This document shows, piece by piece, positions 44,901 to 53,115 of a stretch of 64,000 nucleotides of DNA. Position 1 is the first letter of the stretch. Every line of letters starts with the position of its first letter. Below the pieces are notes generated by a model. The model ran no database searches. It was not told where the DNA came from and worked only from the letters and a program-made list of their open reading frames with translations. The stretch spans positions 248,001 to 312,000 of the forward strand of contig NZ_SLVY01000001.1 of the NCBI RefSeq assembly GCF_004345605.1, in the 5' to 3' direction. The position numbers were made by a program, and so were the translations under genes. The stretch comes from Rhodococcus sp. SMB37. GTDB lineage: Bacteria; Actinomycetota; Actinomycetes; Mycobacteriales; Mycobacteriaceae.

Positions 44901-45377
44901 TCAATCCATGTCGGCGGCGACATCTCGGGTGCGTTGGTGTTCGCGCAACTCCGTGATCTCGCGTTCGAAATCCTCGGCGGAGCTGAACGACCGGTATACC
45001 GAGGCGAATCGGAGGTAGGCGACCTCGTCGAGGTCGCGCAGCGGTCCGAGAATCGCAAGCCCCACCTCGTGACTGGGGACCTCCGGTGCACCCTTGGCCC
45101 GCACGGCGTCTTCGACCTGTTGCGCAAGCTTGTTCAGGGCGTCGTTGTCGACATCGCGTCCTTGGCAGGCGCGCGCGACACCGCGCACGACCTTCTCGCG
45201 GCTGAAGGGCTCGGTCACGCCGCTGCGCTTGACGACGGACAGCACGGCGGCCTCGACCGTGGTGAATCGGCGACCGCACTCCGGGCAGGCCCGACGGCGG
45301 CGAATCGCGGCGCCCTCGTCGGCTTCTCGCGAATCGACGACCCTGGAGTCGGGGTGCCGGCAATACGGGCAGTACAT
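44901..45377 (-). CDS. nrdR: Ribonucleotide reductase repressor NrdR
   Basis: A 158-residue repressor. The zinc ribbon is formed by C3, C6, C31 and C34 (CPYC and CPEC), and the ATP-cone occupies about residues 49-139 ([20 protein letters not shown]). ATG 45377 is the family start. It senses dATP/ATP and represses nrd genes. It corresponds to Rv2718c and lies next to the SOS genes as in mycobacteria. No nrd operon is in the window. Confidence 0.95.
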   Translation of the reverse strand: MYCPYCRHPDSRVVDSREADEGAAIRRRRACPECGRRFTTVEAAVLSVVKRSGVTEPFSREKVVRGVARACQGRDVDNDALNKLAQQVEDAVRAKGAPEVPSHEVGLAILGPLRDLDEVAYLRFASVYRSFSSAEDFEREITELREHQRTRDVAADMD

Positions 45378-45567
45378 GTCGATTCCTTCGTCGCTGCCGT
45401 GAGGGCCGCGACGTCGCCGACGAAACGATGCCGTGTTCGAAGGATCGATCTCGCCCGGGGGCAGGGTCGTCCCGACGCGACCACACGGGGTGGTGTGACT
45501 GACAGATTCAGACAATACCCGCACGTGTGGTGTGCTCCTCGAGTCCGGGTGGGTCTTCACCACACCG

Positions 45568-45912
45568 TCATCTACCACCGGTGACCGCTTCCCCCACCCC
45601 GGCGGGCGACGCAGCGTCGGTCACGACCGGTATCGAGTGGGTAGCTTCCGCTACGACCTGACTCGTACGGATGTGCGCGAGGCACAGGATCGCCGTGACC
45701 GCGACGGCCGTGAACACCACCGTGGCGAGCACCTGCCACAGCGGGTGCCCGTGGCCGGCGCGGGCAGCGGGCGGGTGAGCGCAGGACCTCCCCGCGTACC
45801 GCAGCGGGTATCGATGGTCGCCTCCCACCCACAGTGGTGATGCAGCCGGCGCGATCTCGACCGTCCCGATCGGATCGATCGTCCGGAATTCCGTCAACAG
45901 TGCTGTGCCCAT
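45568..45912 (-). CDS. SOS-type cell-division suppressor (DivS/ChiZ-like), without LysM domain
   Basis: A 114-residue protein with one transmembrane helix (about residues 56-80, [23 protein letters not shown]) between a basic N-terminal half and a short outer tail. Position, divergent to lexA with a shared LexA-box region, fits ChiZ (Rv2719c) of M. tuberculosis and DivS of Corynebacterium, which stop division after DNA damage. ChiZ is longer and carries a C-terminal LysM domain; no LysM sequence follows here before the stop. GGAGGA five bases before ATG 45912 decides this start; an earlier ATG at 45933 has none. Confidence 0.65.
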   Translation of the reverse strand: MGTALLTEFRTIDPIGTVEIAPAASPLWVGGDHRYPLRYAGRSCAHPPAARAGHGHPLWQVLATVVFTAVAVTAILCLAHIRTSQVVAEATHSIPVVTDAASPAGVGEAVTGGR

Positions 45913-45961
45913 CGGATCCTCCGTGGCAGTCATGGGTCGGTAGGTTCGCCCACACATTCGA

Positions 45962-45977
45962 ACGAATACCTGTTCGA
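45962..45977. promoter_or_regulatory. LexA-binding site for the division suppressor
   Basis: ACGAATACCTGTTCGA matches the actinobacterial SOS consensus TCGAACnnnnGTTCGA at ten of twelve fixed positions, 50 bases from the start of the suppressor gene. Confidence 0.65.
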
Positions 45978-46028
45978 AGTTTCTATCACGCGGAGGTCGT
46001 CCGTGTCGCTGGTTTGTTCGAAACAATC

Positions 46029-46044
46029 TCGAACAGATGTTTGA
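46029..46044. promoter_or_regulatory. LexA-binding site for lexA
   Basis: TCGAACAGATGTTTGA matches the SOS consensus at eleven of twelve fixed positions. It overlaps the -35 element of the lexA promoter (46041-46046), as expected for autorepression. Confidence 0.8.
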
Positions 46045-46069
46045 TATACCGCACGGATCCGGTTAGATT
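46041..46069 (+). promoter_or_regulatory. lexA promoter
   Basis: TTGATA (46041-46046) and TAGATT (46064-46069) are 17 bases apart, leaving a leader of about 45 bases before lexA. Confidence 0.65.
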
Positions 46070-46120
46070 CGAAAGATCACACGCAACACATCAGAAACTC
46101 GACGCACGGAGGTCACGACC

Positions 46121-46831
46121 ATGACGGACGCCAGCTCCGCGACCAGCCGGCCGAAGAAGTCGTCCGGCACCGACGGTACAGCGCTCACCGAGCGCCAACG
46201 CCGCGTCCTCGAGGTGATTCGCACATCGGTCGCCGAGCGGGGCTACCCGCCGAGCATCCGAGAAATCGGAGACGCGGTCGGCCTCAACAGCACGTCCTCG
46301 GTCGCACACCAGCTGCGCACGCTCGAGCGCAAGGGCCTGCTGCGCCGCGATCCCAACCGCCCCCGCGCGGTGGACGTACGCGGATTCGACGATCCGCAGG
46401 TAGCGTCCGACGTCGTCGGCGAGGTGATTCCGGCGGTGTCCTCCGACGACATCCCGTCGGCCGCACTCGTTCCCGTGGTCGGACGGATCGCAGCGGGCGG
46501 CCCGATCCTGGCGGAGGAGGCCATCGAGAACGTCTTTCCGCTGCCCCGCGAGGTCGTGGGCCAGGGGTCGTTGTTCCTGCTGAAGGTTGTCGGCGAATCG
46601 ATGATCAACGCGGCAATCTGCGACGGCGACTGGGTCGTGGTTCGCCAGCAGAATGTGGCCGAGAGCGGCGACATCGTCGCAGCCATGCTCGACGGCGAGG
46701 CCACGGTCAAGACGTTCAAGCGGGTGAAGAACGATGTCTGGTTGATGCCGCACAACCCGATGTTCGAGCCGATCCCCGGTAACGACGCCGTCATTCTCGG
46801 CAAGGTGGTCACGGTCATCCGCAAGCTCTGA
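46121..46831 (+). CDS. lexA: LexA repressor of the SOS response
   Basis: A 236-residue self-cleaving repressor. The N-terminal winged helix ([28 protein letters not shown]) precedes a hinge. The cleavage bond is A125-G126 (in [11 protein letters not shown]), and the Ser160/Lys197 dyad lies in GESMIN and TVKTFK. ATG 46121 is the only start with a complete N-terminus. It is divergent from the division suppressor and controlled by its own box. Confidence 0.97.
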   Translation: MTDASSATSRPKKSSGTDGTALTERQRRVLEVIRTSVAERGYPPSIREIGDAVGLNSTSSVAHQLRTLERKGLLRRDPNRPRAVDVRGFDDPQVASDVVGEVIPAVSSDDIPSAALVPVVGRIAAGGPILAEEAIENVFPLPREVVGQGSLFLLKVVGESMINAAICDGDWVVVRQQNVAESGDIVAAMLDGEATVKTFKRVKNDVWLMPHNPMFEPIPGNDAVILGKVVTVIRKL

Positions 46832-46882
46832 CCCGCGCATTCGGCCGCACACCAGGGCGGCTCCTACACATTCCGACATGCC

Positions 46883-46924
46883 GAGGCCGGTGTGGTTCCA
46901 TCTCGATGGAACCACACCGGCCTC
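46883..46924. terminator. Bidirectional terminator between lexA and the acyl-CoA dehydrogenase
   Basis: A perfect 19-pair stem (46883-46901 with 46906-46924) and a four-base loop (CTCG) between convergent genes. Confidence 0.85.
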
Positions 46925-46956
46925 GTGCAGTGCGTCTGCGATCAACCGCGCATCGA

Positions 46957-48099
46957 TCAGATGTTCAGGCCGCGGCCGATGACCTCCTTCATGATCTCGT
47001 TGGTACCGCCATAGATCTTCTGGACCCGAGAATCAAGGTACGCCTTGGCAATCGGGTACTCACGCATGTATCCGTAGCCGCCGTGCAGCTGGAGGCAGCG
47101 GTCGATGAGCTCGACCTGCTTGTCCGTGGTCCAGTACTTGGCCATCGCCGCTTCCTGCACAGTGAGGGCACCGACATTGAGCAGCTCGACGCACTTGTCG
47201 ACGAACACCCGAGCAAGCAGAGCTTCCGTCGATAGCTCGGCGAGCTCGAATCGGCTGTTCTGGAACCGTCCGATCGGCTTACCGAATGCCTTGCGATCGC
47301 GGCAGTACTGGATTGTGTCCTCGAGAACCTGCTCCATCGCTGCGGCCGCGACCACAGCAATCGAGAGCCTCTCCTGCGGAAGATTCTGCATCAGGTAGAT
47401 GAAGCCCAGACCCTCCTCGCCGAGCATATTGGCGGCGGGAACACGCACGTCGTCGAAGGTGAGCTCGGCGGTATCCTGCGCGTCGAGACCGATCTTGTCG
47501 AGGTTGCGGCCACGCTCGAAGCCGGGCATACCGCGTTCGACGACGAGCAGGGAGAAGCCCTGTGCACCCTTCTCCGGGTCGGTGCAGGCAACCACGATCA
47601 CCAGGTCGGCATTGATCCCGTTGGTGATGAACGTCTTGGATCCGCTCAGGACCCAGTCGTCACCGTCGCGAACCGCGCGGGTCTTGATGCTTTGGAGATC
47701 GCTGCCGGTACCGGGCTCGGTCATCGCGATCGCAGTGATGATCTCGCCGGAACAGAATCCGGGCAGCCACCGCTTCTTCTGCTCCTCGTTCGCGAGGTTG
47801 AGCAGGTACGGCGCCACGACATCGTTGTGCAACATGAAACCGACGCCGCTGTACCCGCCGCGGGTGGTCTCCTCCGTCAGGACGACGTTGTAGCGGAAAT
47901 CGTCGACGCCGCCACCACCGAATTCTTCGGGTACCGCCATCCCCAGGAAACCTTGGGCGCCCGCCTTCTTCCACACCTCGCGATCGACGATCTTGTCCTT
48001 CTCCCACTGCTCGTGGAAGGGTGCCACCTCCTGTTCGAGGAACTTCCGGTACGACTCACGGAACAGGTCGTGTTCGGGCTCGAAAAGGGTGCGTTCCAT
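46957..48099 (-). CDS. fadE20: Acyl-CoA dehydrogenase
   Basis: A flavin-dependent acyl-CoA dehydrogenase, 380 residues. AMTEPGTGSDLQSIKT is the FAD and substrate segment, and LHGGYGYMREYPIAKAYLDSRVQKIYGGTNEIMKE is the C-terminal family signature (described in pieces). ATG 48099 has CAGGAG in front; upstream frame to 48144 lacks this. In mycobacteria fadE20 (Rv2724c) lies before hflX in the same order; here a PTS/permease island stands in between. Chain-length preference is unknown. Confidence 0.9.
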   Translation of the reverse strand: MERTLFEPEHDLFRESYRKFLEQEVAPFHEQWEKDKIVDREVWKKAGAQGFLGMAVPEEFGGGGVDDFRYNVVLTEETTRGGYSGVGFMLHNDVVAPYLLNLANEEQKKRWLPGFCSGEIITAIAMTEPGTGSDLQSIKTRAVRDGDDWVLSGSKTFITNGINADLVIVVACTDPEKGAQGFSLLVVERGMPGFERGRNLDKIGLDAQDTAELTFDDVRVPAANMLGEEGLGFIYLMQNLPQERLSIAVVAAAAMEQVLEDTIQYCRDRKAFGKPIGRFQNSRFELAELSTEALLARVFVDKCVELLNVGALTVQEAAMAKYWTTDKQVELIDRCLQLHGGYGYMREYPIAKAYLDSRVQKIYGGTNEIMKEVIGRGLNI

Positions 48100-48205
48100 C
48101 TGCGCTCCTGTCAGTGACGACGTGGACATACCCACGGTATGCACGTGGCCTGACCGTGACGCTGACAGGAGCGAGCGGATTTTGTGACCGGGACAACCTC
48201 GATCG

Positions 48206-49495
48206 TCAGCGGCGCAGATCGGCCGATCGGCGAAGGATCGGGTATGCCACGAGGATTCCCATCGAACCCCATGCGATGCCGCCGAGTTCGACCGATCCGA
48301 TGGACAACGTCAGGTCGCCGATACCTGCAACGAGTGCAGCCGCCACGACAGTGAGATTCACCGGGTCGGTGAAGTCGATCTTCGCATCCATCCAGATCCG
48401 CACGCCCAGAAGTCCGATCAACCCGTACAGGACGAGCGTGGCACCGCCCAGAACCCCGTCGGGCACTGTGAACACGAGTGCCCCGAATTTCGGAGAGAAC
48501 GCCAGAATCACCGCAGTCACCGCAGCCACCCAGTACGCGGCCGTCGAGTACACCCGGGTCGCGGCCATCACGCCGATGTTCTCGGCGTACGTGGTGGTTC
48601 CCGATCCTCCGCCGGCTCCCGCAAGCGTGGTGGCCAGACCGTCGGCGAGCAGTGCGTCGCCTGCGACATCGTCGAGATTGCGGCCCGTCATTGCGGCAAC
48701 GGCCTTGACGTGACCCACGTTCTCTGCGACCAGGACGATGACCACCGGCAGAGCGAGCAGCACAACCGACAACTCGAAGGTCGGCGCGCGCAACTCGGGC
48801 AGACCGAACCAGGATGCCGCCTTCAATGCCTCGACGCGATCGGGCGCAAGCCCTCCGGTCACCCATGCGAAAATCCATCCGATGACCACGCCGACGAGGA
48901 TGCCCAGCCGGCCGAAAAGACCGCGGCCGAGCACAGTCACCACAAGGATCGATACGAGTGTGACAGCACCGATCAACGGTTGGGCTTCGAACGATCCGGC
49001 AGCGGTCGGTGCGAGATTGAGCCCGATCAGTGCGACCACGGCGCCGGTTACGACAGGGGGCATCACGGCGTCGATCACCCGCGAACCGAGCACCTTGACA
49101 ATCAGGCCGATGACGGCGAGCACGACGCCGGCCGCCACGATACCGCCGAGCTGCGCGGCCGGACCGCTCCCCGCCGATGCCGTCAAGGGCGCGATGAACG
49201 CGAAGGACGATCCGAGATAGCTCGGTACGCGCCCTCGGGTGATGAGCAGGAACAACACCGTGCCGATGCCGGAGAACAGCAACGTGGTGGTCACCGGGAA
49301 TCCGGTGATCGTGGGCACGAGCAGCGTGGCACCGAACATGGCGATCACATGCTGCATTCCGATGCCGATGGTGCGCGGCCACGACAGCCGCTCGTCGGGA
49401 GCGACGACCGCCCCTGCATTGATCTGTCGCCCGTCGCCGTGCAGGTCCCAGCCGAATCCCATGTTGCGACTCGTCGGTCGCACGCGTTCACTCAC
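48206..49495 (-). CDS. Uracil/xanthine permease (NCS2/UraA family)
   Basis: A nucleobase:proton symporter with about 12-14 hydrophobic segments over residues 45-420. Typical parts are MQHVIAMFGATLLVPTITG, FAFIAPL, and the substrate region SGTTTYAENIGVMAATRVYS, which holds the family Glu. GTG 49495 was chosen because a TACGAT -10 is seven bases before it; ATG 49462 is an alternative. It follows ptsI in the same direction with a gap of about 70 bases. The substrate, uracil or xanthine, is not resolved. Confidence 0.88.
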   Translation of the reverse strand: MSERVRPTSRNMGFGWDLHGDGRQINAGAVVAPDERLSWPRTIGIGMQHVIAMFGATLLVPTITGFPVTTTLLFSGIGTVLFLLITRGRVPSYLGSSFAFIAPLTASAGSGPAAQLGGIVAAGVVLAVIGLIVKVLGSRVIDAVMPPVVTGAVVALIGLNLAPTAAGSFEAQPLIGAVTLVSILVVTVLGRGLFGRLGILVGVVIGWIFAWVTGGLAPDRVEALKAASWFGLPELRAPTFELSVVLLALPVVIVLVAENVGHVKAVAAMTGRNLDDVAGDALLADGLATTLAGAGGGSGTTTYAENIGVMAATRVYSTAAYWVAAVTAVILAFSPKFGALVFTVPDGVLGGATLVLYGLIGLLGVRIWMDAKIDFTDPVNLTVVAAALVAGIGDLTLSIGSVELGGIAWGSMGILVAYPILRRSADLRR

Positions 49496-49502
49496 GACGG
49501 AG

Positions 49503-49508
49503 ATCGTA
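49503..49508 (-). promoter_or_regulatory. -10 box of the uracil/xanthine permease gene
   Basis: TACGAT on the minus strand ends seven bases before GTG 49495, again the leaderless layout. Confidence 0.4.
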
Positions 49509-49566
49509 AGACTCGGGAAAGGCGCATGTGACATCGGTCGAGAAAGTGCAACGCCGCTTTCCTACC

Positions 49567-51234
49567 TCAACCGAGGATGAGCGACGCCGCAGAACGCGCC
49601 GCTGCAGGGTCGTCGGTGCTCAGGACTGCCTGTGCAGCGTCCTGACACTGCGCCGCGGTCACCGCTGACAGTCGCGCACCGACCGCGGCAACGGCCGATG
49701 CCGCGCACGACAGCGACGACACTCCCATCCCGACGAGAACGCAGGCGAGGAGCGGATCGGCAGCGGCCTCGCCGCACACCCCCACGGGCTTGCCCGCGAC
49801 GGACCCCGCCTCTGCCGTGCGCGCGACGAGGGCGAGCACCGCCGGCTGCCAGGCATCGGTCAGCGACGCCAATGCCGGCGACATGCGGTCTGCCGCCATC
49901 GTGTACTGCGCGAGGTCGTTCGTCCCGATCGAGAGGAAATCGACGTGGGCGAGCACGCGGTCGGCGAGCAATGCCGCGGACGGCACCTCGATCATCACGC
50001 CGGGTACCAGGTTGCGGGAACGGACCTGTTCGGCGAACGCTGCGGCCTCGGCCACGGTGGCGATCATCGGAGCCATCACCCACGGCGTCGCGCCGGTGCG
50101 TTCCGCGGCGGCCGCGACCGCATCGAGTTGCCGTTCGAGGATTCCTGGGGTCGCTGCGGCGATGCGGATGCCTCGGACACCGAGCGCGGGGTTGTGCTCG
50201 TCCGGATGGTCGGCGAATCGCAACGGTTTGTCGGAACCCGCGTCGAGGGTGCGGAGCACGACCTTGCGGCCCTGGTACGCCTCGAACACCTCGGAATAGA
50301 TGTCGATCTGCTCATCGACGGTCGGTTCTGTATCGCGATCGAGGAAACACAATTCGGTACGGAACAAGCCCACACCTTCGGCCGGGGTCGACCGAGCGGC
50401 GCGTGCGCCTGCACCGTCCTGGACGTTGGCGAGGATCGCGATCGGGTGTCCATCGGAGGTCTGTCCGGGTCCGGTCCACACCGCGATGCGGGCACGGTCC
50501 GCCCTGTCTCTCTCGATGACAGCTTCCGCATCCTCGTGGTCCGGTTCGACCACGATCTGCCCGGTCCCGCCGTCGACCAGGACTGCGGTTCCGGCTTCGA
50601 TATCGTCGATGCCTGCCGCCGCGACGATGCACGGGATACCCAGTTGCCGCGCGATGATCGCGGTGTGACTGGTGGGTCCACCGAGCGTTGTCGCTATTGC
50701 GATGACAAGTGTGGGGTCGAGAGCGGCGGTGTCGGCCGGTGCGAGGTCATCGGCCAGGAGGACCGAGGGAACTTCGGGTATGTCGATGCCGGGCTCGGGC
50801 TCACCGTTCAATTCGGCGAGTACTCGATCACGGATGTCGATCAGGTCGGTGACTCGCTCCGCCTGAAGTCCGCCGATCTTCTCGAAGATCGTGACGAACT
50901 GGTCGGTCGCGCCGACAGTGGCGGCCACTGCGTCCGCCCCCGCTCGGATCTTCCCCTCCGCGGCCCCGCGCCACGCGCGGTCCTCCACCAGCACCGCGTT
51001 GGCCTGAAGCACTTCCGCGGCAGCTCCTGAGGCGCGTGCGGCTCGCACCCTCAGGCGAGCAGCAACCACGTCCACGGCTGCTTCGAACCGAGCGGCCTCG
51101 GCTTCTCGCGCAGTATCGGGCACAACATCCGACGACGTGGTGATCTGGGGACGCTGGGCGGGCCGGATGACCGGCCCGTATCCGATCCCGGGCACCACCG
51201 GCGTGCCCTGCAGAACTGGTGCCTCGTTCGTCAT
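49567..51234 (-). CDS. ptsI: PTS enzyme I (phosphoenolpyruvate-protein phosphotransferase)
   Basis: First enzyme of the sugar phosphotransferase system, passing phosphate from PEP to HPr. The active His is H190 in GGPTSHTAIIARQ (E. coli His189). The PEP-binding barrel contains LFRTELCFL, LRTLDAGSDKPLRF, GVRGIR and FLSIGTNDLAQYTMAADRM. 555 residues, close to other actinobacterial EI. ATG 51234 follows GAGGAG. It is divergent from the fru operon and shares the control region 51235-51346. Confidence 0.95.
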   Translation of the reverse strand: MTNEAPVLQGTPVVPGIGYGPVIRPAQRPQITTSSDVVPDTAREAEAARFEAAVDVVAARLRVRAARASGAAAEVLQANAVLVEDRAWRGAAEGKIRAGADAVAATVGATDQFVTIFEKIGGLQAERVTDLIDIRDRVLAELNGEPEPGIDIPEVPSVLLADDLAPADTAALDPTLVIAIATTLGGPTSHTAIIARQLGIPCIVAAAGIDDIEAGTAVLVDGGTGQIVVEPDHEDAEAVIERDRADRARIAVWTGPGQTSDGHPIAILANVQDGAGARAARSTPAEGVGLFRTELCFLDRDTEPTVDEQIDIYSEVFEAYQGRKVVLRTLDAGSDKPLRFADHPDEHNPALGVRGIRIAAATPGILERQLDAVAAAAERTGATPWVMAPMIATVAEAAAFAEQVRSRNLVPGVMIEVPSAALLADRVLAHVDFLSIGTNDLAQYTMAADRMSPALASLTDAWQPAVLALVARTAEAGSVAGKPVGVCGEAAADPLLACVLVGMGVSSLSCAASAVAAVGARLSAVTAAQCQDAAQAVLSTDDPAAARSAASLILG

Positions 51235-51267
51235 TCCGTCTCCTCACCACGACTTCATCTGTGACTC

Positions 51268-51328
51268 AGATTACTCGTAGGCATTGACATGTCAACACAT
51301 ACGGGCGTAAAACAACATTATCCAACAT
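51268..51328. promoter_or_regulatory. Shared control region of ptsI and the fruR-fruK-fruA-ptsH operon
   Basis: TTGACATGTCAA (51284-51295) is a perfect palindrome that contains a TTGACA -35 on each strand. For ptsI, AGATTA at 51268-51273 gives TAATCT on the minus strand 16 bases away as -10. On the plus strand the -10 is unclear. CAACA pentamers stand at 51293, 51313 and 51323, at offsets of 20 and 10 bases, and may be contact points for the DeoR-type regulator. Confidence 0.6.
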
Positions 51329-51346
51329 CTAGCGCAAGGGGTTCGG

Positions 51347-52114
51347 GTGTACCCAGAGGAACGTCAACAGGCGATCGCAGACCTGATAGGGCGACAGGGT
51401 CGTGTGTCCGTCACCGATCTCGCCGAGCGCTACGACGTCACATCGGAGACCGTGCGCCGCGACCTCGCGCTCCTCGAACGTCTCGGGCACGTCCGGCGCG
51501 TACACGGTGGGGCGGTTCCTGCAGCGGCGCTCACAGTGTCCGAGCCCGGACTCGCCGAACGAGAGAACACCCGTGCGGGTCACAAAGACCGGATCGCAGC
51601 GGCAGCGGCACGCTTCCTACCCGGCTCGGGAGGCAGCGTGATCCTCGACGCCGGCACCACCACCAGCAGAGTCGCCGCAGCCCTGCCGGGTGATACCGAG
51701 ATCACGGTCGCAACCAACTCGGTGCCGATTGCCGCGCGTCTGGCCGGTATGGGGTGGGTGCAGCTGCACTTGATCGGTGGTCGGGTACGCGGCACGACCC
51801 AGGCCGCCGTGGGACCAGAAGCCCTTCGCTTCCTGGAGATCCTCAACGTGGATGTGGCGTTCATCGGAACGAATGCCCTCACGATCGAACATGGGCTGTC
51901 CACGCCCGACTCGGACGAGGCCGCTGTCAAACGCGCGATGGTTCGATGTGCCGATCGGGTGGTCGTCGTTGCGGATTCGTCGAAGATCGGCCGACGCCAC
52001 CTCTTGAGCTTCGCACCACTCGATGCCGTCGACGTCCTGGTGACCGACACTGACCTCGACGACACAGATCGAGACCGCCTGACCGACCACGGAATCGAGG
52101 TGGTGACGGCATGA
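51347..52114 (+). CDS. fruR: DeoR-family regulator of the fructose operon
   Basis: A 255-residue regulator with a DeoR helix-turn-helix (RQQAIADLIGRQGRVSVTDLAERYDVTSETVRRDL, seen in pieces from residue 4) and an effector domain (TTTSRVAAAL near 105 and GTNALTIEHGLSTPD near 180, the phosphate-sugar site). GTG 51347 follows AAGGGG. It overlaps fruK (ATGA). It likely responds to fructose-1-phosphate and controls its own operon and ptsI. Confidence 0.88.
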   Translation: MYPEERQQAIADLIGRQGRVSVTDLAERYDVTSETVRRDLALLERLGHVRRVHGGAVPAAALTVSEPGLAERENTRAGHKDRIAAAAARFLPGSGGSVILDAGTTTSRVAAALPGDTEITVATNSVPIAARLAGMGWVQLHLIGGRVRGTTQAAVGPEALRFLEILNVDVAFIGTNALTIEHGLSTPDSDEAAVKRAMVRCADRVVVVADSSKIGRRHLLSFAPLDAVDVLVTDTDLDDTDRDRLTDHGIEVVTA

Positions 52115-53115
52115 TCGTCACACTGACCGCCAATCCCAGCCTGGACCGCACTGTCGATCTGGACGGGCCGCTCCGACGCGGGACTGTGCACCGTGCCACC
52201 GGAACAACCGTCGATCCCGGCGGCAAGGGAATCAACGTCGCACGTGTCCTGCATCGATCAGGCCACGACGTTCTCGCAGTGCTACCCGGCAACCCCAGCG
52301 ACCCGCTACTCGCGGCCTTGGACGAGCGCGGAATTCCGTACCGCGCGGTGCCGACCTCCGCACATGCCCGTACGAATATCACCATCGCCGAATCCGACGG
52401 AACCACGACGAAACTCAACGAGCCCGGCGCCTTGTGCCCGGCCGCCACCCGAACAGAACTGGTCGAGGCGATGGTCGGGAACGCTCGGGCAGCCGACTGG
52501 GTCGTGCTGTCCGGCTCACTTCCACCCGGCATTCCGGATGAGTTCTACGCAGAGCTCGTACGCGCACTGCGACCCACCGGATGCCGCGTCGCAGTCGACA
52601 CCTCTGAAGCTCCGTTGCTCGCCCTTGCAGTCGGATTCCCCGAGACCGCCCCCGATCTCATCAAGCCGAATTCCGACGAGCTCGCCCAACTGACCGGCTG
52701 CGACGCGAAGTCGCTCGAGGACGACGCTGCGCGCGGCGACGTCGGATCCGTCGCAACGGCCGGGCGCTTGCTCGTGGCACGAGGTGTGGGAGCCGTGCTC
52801 GCCACCCTCGGGTCTGCAGGCGCCGTGCTGGTCACGTCCGAGGGGGTCTGGCGTGCCACACCCCCTCCTGTTGTCGCCCGCAGCACCGTCGGGGCCGGTG
52901 ATTCCTCCCTCGCCGGCTATCTCGTCGCCGAGCGGGCGGGCGCCGCACCGGCCGACCGACTCCGCCACGCCGTCGCCTACGGCAGCGCCGCAGTGGCTCT
53001 GCCCGGGACACGTATTCCAGGCCCCGACTCCGTCGACCCCTCCGCCGTTGCCACCGAACCCGTACCAGACGACCCCGACCGCACGAATCGCCCACTCTCC
53101 CGTAAGGACATGTGA
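52111..53115 (+). CDS. fruK: 1-phosphofructokinase
   Basis: Phosphorylates fructose-1-phosphate to fructose-1,6-bisphosphate. PfkB-type kinase of 334 residues with VDPGGKGINVARVLHRSG near residue 30, NSDELAQLTG in the middle and STVGAGDSSLAGYL late, whose GAGD Asp is the catalytic base. The gene is joined to fruR and fruA by overlaps of 4 and 1 bases, so all three are made from one message. Its C-terminal 20 residues are poorly conserved. Confidence 0.94.
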   Translation: MIVTLTANPSLDRTVDLDGPLRRGTVHRATGTTVDPGGKGINVARVLHRSGHDVLAVLPGNPSDPLLAALDERGIPYRAVPTSAHARTNITIAESDGTTTKLNEPGALCPAATRTELVEAMVGNARAADWVVLSGSLPPGIPDEFYAELVRALRPTGCRVAVDTSEAPLLALAVGFPETAPDLIKPNSDELAQLTGCDAKSLEDDAARGDVGSVATAGRLLVARGVGAVLATLGSAGAVLVTSEGVWRATPPPVVARSTVGAGDSSLAGYLVAERAGAAPADRLRHAVAYGSAAVALPGTRIPGPDSVDPSAVATEPVPDDPDRTNRPLSRKDM

